Shown here piece after piece: positions 32,601 to 42,475 of a DNA stretch of 64,000 nucleotides. The position numbers and the translations under genes are program-made. The stretch lies in contig NMRB01000919.1 in NCBI GenBank assembly GCA_002633025.1, positions 171,152 through 235,151 on the forward strand, given 5' to 3'. The notes under the pieces are model-generated. The model saw only the letters and a program-made list of their open reading frames with translations, did no database searches and had not been told where the DNA came from. Source of the DNA: Notospermus geniculatus (taxonomy: Eukaryota > Nemertea > Pilidiophora > Heteronemertea > Lineidae). Position 1 is the stretch's first letter. Every line of letters starts with the position of its first letter.

Positions 32601-35600
32601 GTCAAGTCACCAGATGGGTGCAGGTGCAGCGCGGCAGTATCTATTCGAGTGGAAGAATGCTCAGTGGGCTTTTTTGGTATGTGCGAGACTATTTGACAAG
32701 TTGAAATAGAATTTGAATTAGAGATGATGCCAACATCCGGTACTCAAGGTTGAGATCAGAGTACCGGTACTGCACTCTCTGATGATGATTTTGATGACAC
32801 CATTCACCAACATGCTAAAGATTCATCAAGAGAAAAACTCCAAATGGAGAAAATGACTAAGAGTGTACAAAATCAATCCCTGTCCCAGAGAAGTCAGAAG
32901 CACCACAGCAAAGCAAACTCTCTGACAATGACCTACATGTATCTTCATTTGGCTATGACCTAATCCCTTACCAACCGAGCTCAGACACAAAGCAGCAACC
33001 ATGCAAAGAAACACCACAACACCATCCGTACAACAACATTATTTCCATCTGACTTACCAGCTCTTACCTGAACTTTGCACATGAGCAGTGACATGCTGGA
33101 ATATATTGCACTGATAAATTCTTTGAGCTTTAAACTTTAAGTAATAAAATTTTCTGACATTTGTGAATTTAGAAATGGAGTTCCACAGGGTTGTCTGCTA
33201 GCCACCCCTCTAAAATGTGCAGTTCTCACAGAATTCAGAAGCAAACTACGGTTCAATGGTGTGACAGTAAATAAATAGCGAGTTCGATTTCTTGCACCTC
33301 GCTTGGGGAAGCTCGGATATCGCACATTTTGGAGCACGCGCAGTGAGGCCGAGTATTAACGAACGATGTCGCGCCTGGTTAGAGTAAAGTGTCATGGTGT
33401 CAGAAAGGGCCAAGTAAACGAACTTTCTCATGCCTGGCTCGAGTAAAGTGTCATGGCGCCAAAGCATTTCCTCTTTCTCCATTGGCTGAATCAGCTTCCC
33501 CTCCATCTTTTTCCGAAGTAACCGGCTCAGACGTCAGAGGGTTGCTCACTTGAGCCAGGCACGAGTAAGCGCGAGTTGTGACGTCAGAGCTAACAAGAAC
33601 GCTGTGGCGCTTATTCGGGGAATCGCAGCGCTAGTAATCGAACACGCTTAAAGTAAAAACAAAGCTCTGTTAACAGCAAAAATTGGGGATCATCCAGAAA
33701 TTCCTTGACTCCATTTTCAATTATTTGCATTTATCACTACCTTTCTCTAAAAAAAATTGCAAATTGCAAACCATCACTTTTGTCTTGAATGAAACCAAGT
33801 TGTCACTTCTGGGTGATACCCTGGAAGGTTATAAAGTTAATAGGGATTGAGTACCTTTAAGTGCTTTCTATAGTTGTTATAGATGACAGCCAGGAGGATA
33901 CTCATGAATATATAGTTATTGATGAGCACGTATACGATGAAGAACAGTGCAAACCAGTTACTGTTGTCATAGCCAGGCATCCTACAAAATACAACAAACT
34001 GTATGTTAAGTTAGTGAATGGTTAGTAAGTTATACAATAAATTTGTTTTAAGCCATTAGGACCTGCAGATTTTTAAAAATTTCCATCTGTCACCCGCAGG
34101 ATTTTTTCCGCATGACAAATTTATCTTCAGTTGACGTTTAGTTTACCGGTACACCTCTTTGGCCAGAGGGCAGGCTATGAAAGTGATGGTCTGTCAGGCG
34201 GATTGGGGCGTTAGGGGTTATGGCAAGCGGGGTGGGTTGGGGTGTTATGGGGGTTCTAGGACAACTTGCCCCGGATAACTCGCCCCTAGGACAACTCATC
34301 ACTAGGACAACTAGCCCCTAGGACAACTCACCTCTGGACGAGTTGTCCAGGGACAAGTTGTCCGGGTACCAGTTGTCCGGGTACCAATTGTCCGGGGGCA
34401 AATTGTCCTGGGGCGANTATGGGCCCTAAAGGGGTAAATTTAGATATTTCGTCCAGCTATCACCCACTTCTTTCGTTTGAGAGATAAGAGTGTCCACTTA
34501 CATTACATCTGGATTATTGGCAGTTGTGACAAGCACATAGAGATCCCAAATTGCCTCCAAGTAGTTGTCGAAGTACGGTGTTCCATTCCTGTAGGTGAGG
34601 TCACGTTTATGGAACAGCTTGAGAGCGAGTAGTGCAAACAATGCAATGCAGAGCATGAAAAGAACAAGGACATTTAAAATGTCCAGAAGTGTTCGACGGA
34701 TGTTTCTGAATGATCTTCTGATCTGAAAAGAAATGAAAATGGCAGTTTGATTGGCAACGAAAGCAAGAGGTGGCAGGCACCAAAGTTACCATTCACAACT
34801 CTGGCACCATAGAGAGAGCATGCAGTGACTCATTGTGACATCACTTGACCACGCTGACATTCACGACAAAGTGTGCCTGCCATATGCAGATCGCACCATG
34901 GTTGAAGTCCTCACACACACTCCACTTGCGCTGATGACGAAGTGCACTACGTTGGTTGACGATGTCATTTGCCATCCAATATGGCGGATATACATGATAA
35001 CATGACGCAATAACGTCACCTGCACCCTCTCTTTTGGTATCCAAAGACGTGGTGCACCACTGTTATTGGTAGGAACCAGCATGTACAATTATACATCTAC
35101 AACAATGCATCCATGTTCACACAAGTGTAATCTGGTCTCAGCGAAAGGGGCAGGAGAGGATAAAATATATTTCACTCATACATGTCATACCTGACGCCCG
35201 TCAGAAAAATTGATGATGAACAATGGCCGCAGAGGGCGTGACCAACGAACAGCATAAGTGTCGTCGATGTTCACCCACACGATGTAACACAGCATATCCA
35301 ACCACACCAGCTGTAGAGAAATGAAAACACAAATACATTATATCCTGATAAGATTTTAAGACCATACCAGTAGGCATATAAACATCTAATGGTGAAAGAG
35401 TAGGGACTCATTTAGCCTTCATACTGAATCGAGAGGTGGATACGACATTATAAGCTCGACAGACAATATTGCAGGAAGAAACCAGAACGCCCGGACAAAA
35501 CATACGCTGTCAAAGAGAGACGCCCACTGTACCACATGAACAGCGAGTTCGACCAGGAATTGAACCCCGAACCTCCAAGGTGAAGGGCGCCGATGTTTCC

Positions 35601-37432
35601 ATTACGCCATTCTGACAGCCAGTGTTTGTACTGATGCAGGTATAACAGTGCAGAGACGGTTTGAAATACTGGTAATGCATACTCACCACTATACACACTA
35701 AGACTGTAACATTCTTCTTATCTCTCCAGAACTTTCTTCCNCTAAACAGGGCGGTAAAATGACCTCTGAAGTTTGAACAGGGTGGTACCGCCCTGTAAAA
35801 CTGGCCTGGCTAGAACACTGACAATGACGTCGGAGACATTGCACCAGAGTCAATCAATATCATTGCTAAATCATGGATTGCGTCACATCACCCCGTTTCA
35901 GATTGAGGTTCTGGTTGAGATTTCGGCAGAAGTGCAAAGATCTGCGAATTTGAGAATCGTCTATTCCGTCTCAGTGGCAAACAGACTTCAACCATGCTTA
36001 CCCAATACGGAGCCTCAAGACCAGGAACCGCTGGTTTTTCAAACAGAGCCAAAGCAAGGAGGACTAAGATGGCAGCGTACAGTAAACATCTAAAACCAAT
36101 GCTGTTGTACATTACATAAGATCTGTAAGGAAGAAAGGTACTGGTAAGAAACTTAAGGCCTCGAAAATAAGCAGGTTTACAGTATCAAATAGTGATGCAG
36201 TCAGAAGCCCTGACAGCCAAGTGGTTATCACGTCCGTTCAGCAAGCGGCAGGTACCGGGTTCGAATCTTGCCTGGGCCATATGGGATTTCATTTCCAGCT
36301 CTTCACGTCCATTGCATGGGACAGTAAGCCGTGGTGCCTTGTACCTTGTTTCTTTACAAGGGCAAGTAAAAGACCCCATCCAAGTGAGGAACACAGGTAG
36401 CTTGAGATGGCGTCATCCGTACTTACCAGGGCCATGCTATGGCATCGGCCCTGACAGAAAAATCAAATACAAATGCAGTCAGTTACTTCTACACAACAAC
36501 CATTCTTTTATGGTCTTCGTTAGCCTGTTCCTCTTTTGCACTCTCTCTTGGAAAGTGAATGAGAAAATGGCATTTGTATGTGGCACCATCATGATTTGTG
36601 CTGAGGTCAATCCCAGTGTGACTCATAAATATACATATCGGAGAATGCAAATAGCAAGCTAAACTTACCGTATTGACTGTGGATCTGTCTTGTACTCCAC
36701 ATTCCTGCCATTCATGGCATCTTTGATCAAGGTGGACACCAGTAGAAGATCCTGCAATTAATCAAGAAAAAATTATGTAAAATTTTGTAAACAACGATGT
36801 AAATATGAGAAAGGAATTTGATGACCACGAAGAAAAATACAATGGGCAAAAGGAGTTAATTCTTAAAGCATTGTCCTGAAACCAAAACAAAGTGAATCAG
36901 CATCAACATTAACCTTTCACAGCCTAAGCATGGAAAGCAGCAAAAGCTGATTAGGCCTAAACGAGATAAAACAGACATTCATTGGAAAGACCTCACCGTG
37001 TCCTTTTTTCAATGAGTACCAATTTGACTGTGAGAGGGATGCTGTGACTTTTAGAATCTAGAAAATTTTTCTGTCATTGCCAATGAAACAGTGCGGGGGT
37101 TTAAATGGCAATGTATTTCCAACTTTCTTTGAATTACATTGATGAGTCTGTGCAGTATAGGCAATATACTGAAATGAAATACCAACATGACCGATATTTT
37201 AAACACTAAATTTAAGCAGTATTCTTACAGTATATCTAACTGGCGTGTCTTCTGTTCGCCGGTTTTGATGCTCGATTCCAATATCAACTCCTTCTGGATC
37301 TTTATTGAAAGACACCCCCATTGGTGGAATTGTGAAATGATCAACATCATCCAGTGTGTTCTGTCGTTTCTGGAAAACGTTCAGTTTATTTTGTATGCTC
37401 GATGATACCACTCTCCAGCGTAGTGCAGCCAT
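20464..37432 (-). CDS. TPCN3: Two-pore channel, best match TPC3
   Basis: TPCs are two-domain (2 x 6TM) cation channels of endolysosomal or plasma membrane. Exons, 5' to 3': 37432-37229, 36751-36669, 36122-36002, [S2 exon not found], 35741-35687, 35310-35191, 34722-34502, 33981-33855, 30891-30690, 29722-29578, 28297-28133, 27474-27410, 27236-27085, 25306-25084, 23937-23847, 23254-23141, 22785-22316, 20606-20464. They total 2701 nt, which becomes divisible by 3 only with a further 3n+2 exon. Landmarks: S1 after RSYVMYNSIGFR; GRKFWRDKKN before S3; GRQIRRSFRNIRRTL after domain I S4; filter I TTANNPDVMMPG; linker EVRTYVYSKRRVLGRAF, which favours TPC3 over TPC1 and TPC2; an EF-hand loop; domain II S4 LRVLRIIKIMGSIERF; filter II FELMYVNQWHVL; S6 ARLYF...FVAFVLEAFILEYNL. 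The Ser/Pro-rich tail has tandem repeats. The ATG at 37432 has an upstream in-frame stop, but an earlier exon is possible. Confidence 0.9.
20940..21853. mobile_element. 914-bp element with 14-bp perfect terminal inverted repeats
   Basis: The ends GCTCACCTCTGTGA (20940-20953) and TCACAGAGGTGAGC (21840-21853) are exact inverted repeats, and the right end is itself palindromic (AGCTCACCTCACAGAGGTGA). Inside are three diverged units of about 145 bp (CAAGATGGCYNCCTGGCGGCC, 21040-21400) and a GACGACGGACGAC run (21780-21815). No transposase frame survives. TPC3 intron. Confidence 0.75.
22040..22167. repeat. Hairpin, 36-bp arms
   Basis: TCAAGTAGAGTATAGCGGAC... to ...GGGAAGTG is perfectly inverted at 22132-22167. 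TPC3 intron. Confidence 0.85.
22316..22785 (-). CDS. TPCN3: TPC3 C-terminal tail exon with 19-residue tandem repeats
   Basis: It encodes the start of the cytosolic tail (KKEKMRLGKKGDKDDLV), then three units of about 19 residues (SPSEMSPASPD, SPSVTSPASKD, SPSVTSPASLD), each followed by a Ser-rich spacer. At DNA level the repeats are 57 bp, and two of the three carry the palindrome TGACGTCA. The tail is longer than usual for TPCs and is likely disordered and phosphorylatable (inference). Confidence 0.8.
23045..23138 (-). mobile_element. tRNA-derived SINE head
   Basis: On the minus strand: GTGCGGTGGCACAGTGGTTG (A-box-like), a CAGACTC anticodon-arm-like stretch, and GGGTTCGATTCCC (B box). The donor of the TPC3 exon ending at 23141 abuts it, so the SINE inserted within a few bases of the splice site. 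Confidence 0.65.
23285..23515. mobile_element. Foldback MITE D (copy 1)
   Basis: The arms contain GCGCACTTCCGCC and GGCGGAAGTGCGC with CAACCAGAACCTAAATCTGA / TCAGACCGAGGTTATGGTTG. There are six copies in the window (also 26738-26970, 35848-35965, 42226-42475, 45558-45802, 50772-50830). Complete copies end in TAGACAAATCCC / GGGATTTGTCTA. TPC3 intron. Confidence 0.85.
23587..23802. repeat. 72-bp tandem repeat, three units
   Basis: Units start at 23587, 23659 and 23731 with CCATTGGGACCACACTGC and are nearly identical. Because 72 is a multiple of 3, several frames stay open on both strands. These are artefacts and not genes. Confidence 0.95.
23938..25083 (-). other. U12-type AT-AC intron of TPC3
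   Basis: On the minus strand the intron starts ATATCCTTTT (from 25083) and ends ...TTCCTTGACTTCACCAC (at 23938). ATATCCTT is the AT-AC U12 donor consensus. TTCCTTGAC matches the U12 branch-site consensus TTCCTTRAC and lies 9-10 nt before the terminal AC. Splicing joins CAT-G to TT-CTG, giving NQWHVLTEGFVLVTNTAARL, which has the expected spacing between the filter and S6. The conventional GT donor at 25032 would add about 13 non-conserved residues. Confidence 0.75.
25346..26163. mobile_element. Nested foldback elements in a TPC3 intron
   Basis: Outer arms: CAACTTCTAAGCGTGACCCA...GGAATGCGGAAGTCAGG (25350-25394), inverted at 26117-26160. Inner arms: CACGGACCTGTATACTGACG...GCAACTC (25434-25467), inverted near 25969-26001. 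A relic of the outer type occurs at about 42175-42230 and 42473-42500, there split by MITE D. Confidence 0.75.
26240..26330 (+). mobile_element. Possible tRNA-like SINE head
   Basis: GATTTGGCCTAGTGATTAAGGCGTGC resembles an A box, but the B-box position (GCGAGGGTCCGTGGGAATCT) is degenerate. Weak call. Confidence 0.35.
26738..26970. mobile_element. Foldback MITE D (copy 2)
   Basis: Full-length copy with CGCAGACCTGCGCACTTCCG at the left and GGCGGAAGTGCGCAGATCTT...GGGACTTGTCTA at the right. TPC3 intron. Confidence 0.85.
27591..27855 (+). mobile_element. tRNA-derived SINE F (copy 1)
   Basis: A head with TAGCCTAGTGGTTGTAAC and a degenerate B box (CAGGTCTGAATCTCGG). The body is GTTGCATGGGACAGTAGGCC...GCCCTGACAGAAAAATCTAA, about 80% like the copy at 36206-36474. 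TPC3 intron. Confidence 0.75.
27984..28056 (-). repeat. Hammerhead-like repeat (family 2), best-preserved copy
   Basis: On the minus strand: CTCCAAATCT, internal loop, GC, CTGAGGA, one extra A, stem GACCCC-GGTT-GGGGTC, GAAA, ATTT, GC, A, AGATTTGGAG. The 10-bp CTCCAAATCT/AGATTTGGAG pairing and GC/GC form helix I. AATT is a self-complementary helix III. CUGANGA and GAAA fit the hammerhead core, apart from the extra A. Confidence 0.5.
28470..28653. repeat. Inverted repeat with GGCGGATCCAG ends
   Basis: CAGGGGCGGATCCAGAA and TTGGATCCGCGCCTGA form the ends around GAGGGGACACAGCC / GAGGGGGCACAGGC-like repeats. A single related end (CTGGATCCGCGCCTGG) lies at about 9120. Confidence 0.55.
28785..28876. 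repeat. Two-unit tandem repeat, about 45 bp
   Basis: AAATTGAACTGGAA...AAAGCCAAATTTGCAACAAA...AATGTGA is present twice in tandem. The low-complexity frame over it is not a gene. Confidence 0.85.
29128..29273. repeat. Hairpin, about 45-bp arms
   Basis: ATTCGTTGGCTGAGGATTGA...CCATTTTTAACT is inverted at 29229-29273. TPC3 intron. Confidence 0.75.
29310..29355. repeat. CATGTACTTGTA simple repeat
   Basis: ACATGTACTTGTACATGTAC-type alternation. The ACATGTAC word is common across the whole window. Confidence 0.9.
29378..29513. repeat. Foldback repeat, ATCCTGAGAA family (copy 2)
   Basis: GCATCCTGAGAACACCAGGG at the left is inverted in GAACCCCTGATGTTCTCAGG. The internal CGCTCACTCCCTTCATCACC is shared with the copies at 12611 and 60038. 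Confidence 0.75.
29832..30089. repeat. Compound foldback with two internal hairpins
   Basis: Outer CTGGGGCCATATTTAT pairs with ATAAATACGGCCCCAG. Inside are one hairpin (GAAGCCTTTGCAACTGTGCG / complement, 29847-29958) and a second, nearly perfect one (CCTTTCCGTTTGACGGGCGC / complement, 29968-30070). Together they form a three-way-junction shape. TPC3 intron. Confidence 0.8.
30690..30891 (-). CDS. TPCN3: TPC3 linker exon encoding the start of an EF-hand loop
   Basis: It reads NEVRTYVYSKRRVLGRAFDI ... and ends LLYVLDENNDGYI-G. Joined to exon 29722-29578 (AG-AAA-CGC-GAG-TTC) it gives D-E-N-N-D-G-Y-I-E-K-R-E-F, a textbook 12-residue EF-hand loop (positions 1 D, 3 N, 5 D, 6 G, 8 I, 12 E) in the cytosolic domain I-II linker. 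Confidence 0.88.
30948..31140. mobile_element. Foldback MITE E (copy 2)
   Basis: GTGACCCACTCTGGCAAAAG at the left is inverted at the right (CTTTTGCCAGAGCGGTTCAC). It shares GGTGTCATCTTAGTTCACTG with copy 1. It lies about 55 bp upstream, in gene orientation, of the linker exon. Confidence 0.8.
31507..31584. repeat. Tandem repeat, about 24 bp, three units
   Basis: GAGCTCACATAATAAGCTGA-type units, the middle one with a CATGTA insertion. TPC3 intron. Confidence 0.9.
31639..31830. mobile_element. Dispersed element A (copy 2)
   Basis: TGAGGCAGTCTAGGAAAACC at the left and GATTTTCCTAGACTGCCACA at the right are inverted. The interior matches the copies at 877 and 38311. It is not interrupted. Confidence 0.8.
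31858..32161. mobile_element. Foldback element, about 300 bp
   Basis: ATCTTCGATAATCGAAGGGC and its complement form the ends. Pairing extends over about 100 bp per side (CTGCTCACCACTACGTTA..., CACCCTTCGAGAAACAGACC). The open frame across it is a shadow. Confidence 0.8.
32275..32360 (-). mobile_element. tRNA-derived SINE head
   Basis: On the minus strand, TATGGTGCAGTGGCTAGGGC (A box) and GGGTTTGATTCCC (B box) are at tRNA-like spacing. TPC3 intron. Confidence 0.6.
33172..33279 (+). mobile_element. Short LINE reverse-transcriptase fragment
   Basis: The frame reads RNGVPQGCLLATPL then runs to a stop after about 35 codons. NGVPQG-x-L is a conserved RT motif of non-LTR retrotransposons. Only this block survives, in a TPC3 intron. 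Confidence 0.5.
34255..34420. repeat. Repetitive foldback, GGACAACT units
   Basis: Repeated CTAGGACAACTCRYC units on one side and GACAAGTTGTCCGGGTACCA units on the other are mutually complementary. The single N at 34417 sits at its end. TPC3 intron, just before exon 34502-34722. Confidence 0.8.
35535..35625 (-). mobile_element. tRNA-derived SINE head
   Basis: On the minus strand: AGAATGGCGTAATGGAAACA, then GGTTCGGGGTTCAATTCCTG (B box). TPC3 intron. Confidence 0.55.
35848..35965. mobile_element. Foldback MITE D, truncated copy in the TPC3 S1-S2 intron
   Basis: It matches about half of a full MITE D (CAATCCATGATTTAGCAATG to CGCAGATC...TCAAATTCGC on the minus strand). It occupies most of the 260 bp between the S1 exon (ends 36002) and the S2-S3 loop exon (starts 35741), where an S2 exon is expected but not found. 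Confidence 0.75.
36206..36474 (+). mobile_element. tRNA-derived SINE F (copy 2)
   Basis: The head GACAGCCAAGTGGTTATCAC (A box) with CCGGGTTCGAATCTTG (B box) is followed by the same body as at 27591. The better B box makes this the younger copy. TPC3 intron. Confidence 0.8.
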
Positions 37433-38310
37433 CTCAAACTGTCTGTTTGTTTCTCGATCAGCAGAATGTTCGTTGTGTCAAAGTATAAGCAAGACTGGAA
37501 AAGAAGGAACACTATGTTATGTTGAAATTAGTTATTGTTTGTTGTAAGATCAACAGGGACTACTCCCTAAACCTATCATCAGCATTTGGCAGTCTTTCTG
37601 ACCAATAGCATTTAGTCATGAGATCAGGTCATGTCCAGTTCAGATGTCATTCCTCAGTTGAGACCACGCGCTCATTGAAGCCACACACTAGCTTGTGAGT
37701 GCTTTGACACGAACGCCACGTGCTCCATTCTGGTTCACCATAGTTTATGAGTTCAGGGTTCAAAGTTCATGACCATTTGGTCTAAAATGCGACTTGGATT
37801 TTGCTCTGTGCGACCCGAAAATTTGATGTCCTAATGCATTTTGTATTGTGTGCGACTTGATTTTTTGGCCTGTGCGACCAAAATCTGCTTTTTCAGAATA
37901 TGAACTTTGATCCCTGGAGTTCCTCCAGACTGTATTTGTATGTTCATGATGATACGTGGATACCAAGAATAAAAGGAACGACACGATATTCTCTTCGGAC
38001 TTCCTGTATTTCCTCAGCATCGTTCCAGTGAACACTACATGGTCTCAGCTATCCCCAACGGATGAACGACAGTCCATGATATGCACGGAGGAAACCCCCA
38101 CGACGGTACCTTCATCGTCATGTTTCAGAGAAGGACGATGAAAATATGACAACTAATTGTCAGTGCAAATAGGCATATTCAGAATCCAGACATAGCAACT
38201 CTCACCAACAGGCCAGTCGCGAGACTGGCTAGACTAAAAGACAATACGTGCATCAGTCAACACATTCAATGACAAATGGGGCCGAGGAACATCTTATTTC
38301 TCGGCACCTT

Positions 38311-38517
38311 GTGTGGCGGTCTAGGAAAACCCATCGGAAGTCGCTGAGCATGCTGAGTGATCAACAAGGGTTGTTCGTTTGCCTGTGCATTGATCTGCTA
38401 CTGTTCACCTGTTACGTACATGTATTACATTTCAGCTATTGAAATGTTTGGGTTCACCAAGGCCAACACTTTCCTCAAACGCGACATCCAACGGGTTTTC
38501 CTAGACCGCCTCACATA
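38311..38517. mobile_element. Dispersed element A (copy 3)
   Basis: GTGTGGCGGTCTAGGAAAAC at the left and GTTTTCCTAGACCGCCTCAC at the right are inverted. The uninterrupted interior shows where the nested hairpin entered copy 1. Confidence 0.85.
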
Positions 38518-40574
38518 TTATCAGATTATAACATAACGTAAACAAGCAGATGTATTGATGCATGAACGATTATCCATTATGATTAACAGTGCTAAGGTAC
38601 AAATCAAATGACTTTTTCCCTTCAAACTGAATGTTGTTCAGTAGGCCCTACCTAAGCACACCCACTAAAAACGTATGCACACTACAACGGAACGAGAGTT
38701 CCCCAGTACATTACATAACATAGGCCTAGCAGGCCTACATACATACACATGGTATAGTACACCACTACCATACGGTACTACTCACACTACACTGTCACTC
38801 GTTCGTATCTCACGTCACCAAAATCATGATTATTAGGCCTATGTCTCAGCAGAAGCAGCGTCACGCAGTAAGGGGAGCACACCGCGAGCGCGCATCGCAT
38901 GTCGCCTTATTCTGATGCAAATGTGACAAAAAGAACATCAAGACCAAGCATTCCAAGGGGGCGTGTTCACCACCAGGGCGCTGACATTTTATGATCATGT
39001 GACTCCGTTTTATACCACCCCGACCTCTTGACCCCGTCTGCATATCATTATCACTCGGAATTGCCGATCTGTCCCGAATGATTCCGAGCAAAATGGGAAT
39101 TATTGCCAGTGCTTTCGTCTAGAATTACGTCATCTTTATGTCGTAACCGCTGAAAAAAGGCAAGGGGGTAACTGAAAATGTTCATTCTGTTGAAGATGTG
39201 TCTTCCATCCATAGAGCGGATTCAATCTGAAAATCGCCCAACTCGACGGATCGGCAATGGGAAAACATTTTCTCCTAATTTGAGAAATTCAAAAATTCCC
39301 TCAAAATTCCAAAATTTCACACTTCTTATTTTCCACTTTTATTTCTTTTACCGGTACTCCATTCTTATCATCATTATGATAAACTGTAAATAATTGCACT
39401 TGCGCTTCTTCCACCATATGGACTGATGGATACACAGGATGCAGAATTTTCCTGACTGAGTGATAACAAAATGGTCCCCACACTTGTGGTGTGGGGACCA
39501 TAATAAAAACCTCCCTCCCGACCCTGAAAAACTAAAGTGCCCGGACGCTAAACAAGTAATTTTTTTATCTGGCCTAAAATTGACAAACAGTGGTCTCAAC
39601 CTGCCAAGCTAAGAGCGACATGCGTCTGCTTTTGCCAGTGCGGGTCACAAATAACTGAGGTAAAGATGTTTTCTGCCATTTATCGCTTTTATTCTCTAGT
39701 CTGTACAATGTACAATAATGATATTAGAAAGTCAAATAATTTTCTATACATGGGACATTCTCACTTATGTCAATGCCAAAATATGATAAAGATAAGTGAC
39801 TTTGGTTGCAGAATATGAGACCCACCTCCTGATATCCCCGACACTGCCAGCTGTCAGTGTTAAATTTCCTACAGAACAACATTTGGCAGCACATACCAGT
39901 CCAGATTTCATTGAAATAATCCCTGACCCAAGGTTAAACTGCATAGTGTACATCAATTATGTGTAAAGCATGAAAAAGCACAGGCTTTCTCTGGCTGCTC
40001 TTGTTTCCTCCTGCTTTATGTACAGATTGTCCAATATTGTATATAGAATCGATGAATACCAGGGTAGGTATTTCACTCTTGATGCAAAATTTTATTGACA
40101 TCTTTGAAGGCAAAGTGAACATTAAAGCGATGTACGCGAGCCCTGCAGTTACTGCAGATTGACTTTCAACGATTTTTATGTGCATGCAAATTGTCATTCT
40201 CAATTTCAATTTCCCAGTCTAAGGTAAGCGAACACTTCAAAGCAAGATGTTCTTATTTATATTCACAATTTCAATTTCCCATGACATCCTCTAAGGTAAA
40301 TTAAACATCTATCCCTTCAAGGCTAAATGTTTCTTTTCAATTTTCCAATTTCTGGAACAGAAAATAACTTCTTGTTGTGTAGTCCTGGTGACATACCCAT
40401 GACCTACTGGTAGTCTATTTGATGCTGGTGAAGGTAAATTTGGGTTGGACGGAACATGCAGGACGGAATACATCACCAGATACTGTTTCTGCTGGGAAGC
40501 AAAGTGATACTCCATACTCTGTACCGTGTTCTAGGCCTAGAACACTGTCGAAAAATTTACTGAGGGTGTCAGAA

Positions 40575-40760
40575 GATCTGTACATTCACTGTCCACAGCA
40601 CCGGGCATGCACTGTACACTTTTGATCCACAGCACTGGGCATGCACTTTACAAATTTGATCCACAGCACTGGGCATGCACTTTACAAATTTGATCCACAG
40701 CAATGGGCATGCACTGTACATTTTGATCTACAGCACTGTCCATGGCACTGGACATTTTTG
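40575..40760. repeat. Tandem repeat, about 35-36 bp, four to five units
   Basis: Units of GATCCACAGCACTGGGCATG followed by CACTTTACAAATTT, progressively diverged at both ends. Confidence 0.9.
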
Positions 40761-41284
40761 ATCCTGAGCTTATTCTCAAATGGGTCCATTAATCATTAAC
40801 AAATAAGTACATCACTGAATGCAATTTTCTGTACAATATCGGATCACAATCCCTGAACTGCACGGGCTATCTCATCTTTTGCGACCAAATCAACTGACAC
40901 AATCTCATCCCAAAAATATTTGGGGATGAAACTGGTTTTGCATTAAATCAGTACATTAAGTAATACATGTACAAAATAGATTACACATATGTAATATAGC
41001 AACATCTGCTTTGCAGTTGCATTAATAAACAGATGCCACTGATTCTTGACTACAAAGCATTGGCTGGCTTCTTTAATGTACATTTTGAATTCTCTTTGAC
41101 ATTGTGAACTGTTACTACACCTTCAGTTTCTGCTCTAGGAGCATACACATGTAGTCTTAAGGGCCGTATTCACGGACCGCACTTTAGCCTAAGTATCAGA
41201 CAGACAGACAGACAGCATCGGTCAACTTATTTAATACATTTTCCTTCACTGCAAAAGTTGACGAAAGCTCAAGCAGGTTTGTTG

Positions 41285-41362
41285 ATTCATACAGCTACCG
41301 GAACATTAACTGGCCTCTCTCTATGCTTCAGTGAAGAGTCGAGAGAGGCCAGTTAATGTACC
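41285..41362. repeat. Hairpin
   Basis: ACATTAACTGGCCTCTCTC and GAGAGAGGCCAGTTAATGT surround a TATGCTTCAGTGAAGAGTC loop. Confidence 0.85.
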
Positions 41363-41567
41363 AGTGAAGTTTACTGTACCCGCAATCTGCAGGACTTCGG
41401 AGTTGATCATCGACTATAAAAACAATTTTTTAGGTAAGTCACCTGGCCAAGACTAGGAGGTCCAGCAATTTCTGGTTAAACCACGAAGTCTCAATCTGCT
41501 GCCAATTTCCAGCAGTTTACATGTAGTTCATTAGCTTGCAGGAAAATTGGTTGTTAAATTTCTCTCT

Positions 41568-41771
41568 AATGGGACACTTTACTGCCATTGGAGGCCACCA
41601 CCGGTCAGTGGTCCTAGAACGTCACGAAATTTGACATCATAGAGAAAGGTGCACGCCACAACGTTATCCATAATGACGTGGAGGCCATGACTTGCGTCAG
41701 TGACATCAAATTTTGTGAAATTCTAGGACTGCTATCAGGTGGCTCCTAACGGCAGGAAAGTCTCCCATTGT
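41568..41771. mobile_element. Palindromic MITE C (copy 2)
   Basis: It shares GTCCTAGAACGTCACGAAAT, CATAATGACGTGGAGGCCAT and AACGGCAGGAAAGTCTCCCA with copy 1 in NDUFAF7. Confidence 0.85.
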
Positions 41772-42225
41772 TATTTCAATAGTCTTTTAAAATACATGAT
41801 TACATTTTACACAACATCAACCGGTAGCTGATTACAGAAAGGACATCAGTTTTGTCAACAAAGGGTCAGACACGACTTAAGGCGATTGAAGCTTGCAGGC
41901 TCCATCTGCCAGAAGCGGGTAATATTTATACTGGCATATTCAGTCCCAAATCCCCCTCCCCACTTTCAACGGGCCCCTCATTCTTTGATGCTTGCAACCC
42001 TGCCAACTACATGTACATGTGAAGTCTGGCAACATCTAGGTACAACCCAACGAAATGCAGAAATCATGTTATGTGGCAGAGCTCTGTTGTGGTTTTTAAT
42101 CATGCCTGTCGACCATTTGTTGTCGTTCCCCGATTGTTCGCGCTGTGCACCGGTTATTCAAGAGGTGCGTGTAATTAAAGGCCCGTGGAAAATCCAACTG
42201 TCAATTTCCTAACTTCTGCATTCCA

Positions 42226-42475
42226 TAGACAAATCCCGAATTCCAAGATCTGCGCACTTCCGCCGAAATCGCAAACACAACCTTGGCCTGAAACCAGCTG
42301 ACTTGACGCAATCCATGATTCAGCAATGGTCGACTCTGACACAACGTCGTCGAAGTCACTGTCATGGGGTTCTTTGCGTCACGTCATTCAGTTTCAGATC
42401 GAGGTTCTGTTTACGATTTCGGCGGAAGTGCTCAGATCTTTCCCGTTTACGTCAATTTGGGATTTGTCTATTGGG
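42226..42475. mobile_element. Foldback MITE D (copy 4, full length)
   Basis: It starts TAGACAAATCCCGAATTCCA and ends CAATTTGGGATTTGTCTA. It splits a relic of the outer element seen at 25346-26163: GCATTCCA lies at its left and TTGGGTCAAAGTTAGATGTT at its right. Confidence 0.85.
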
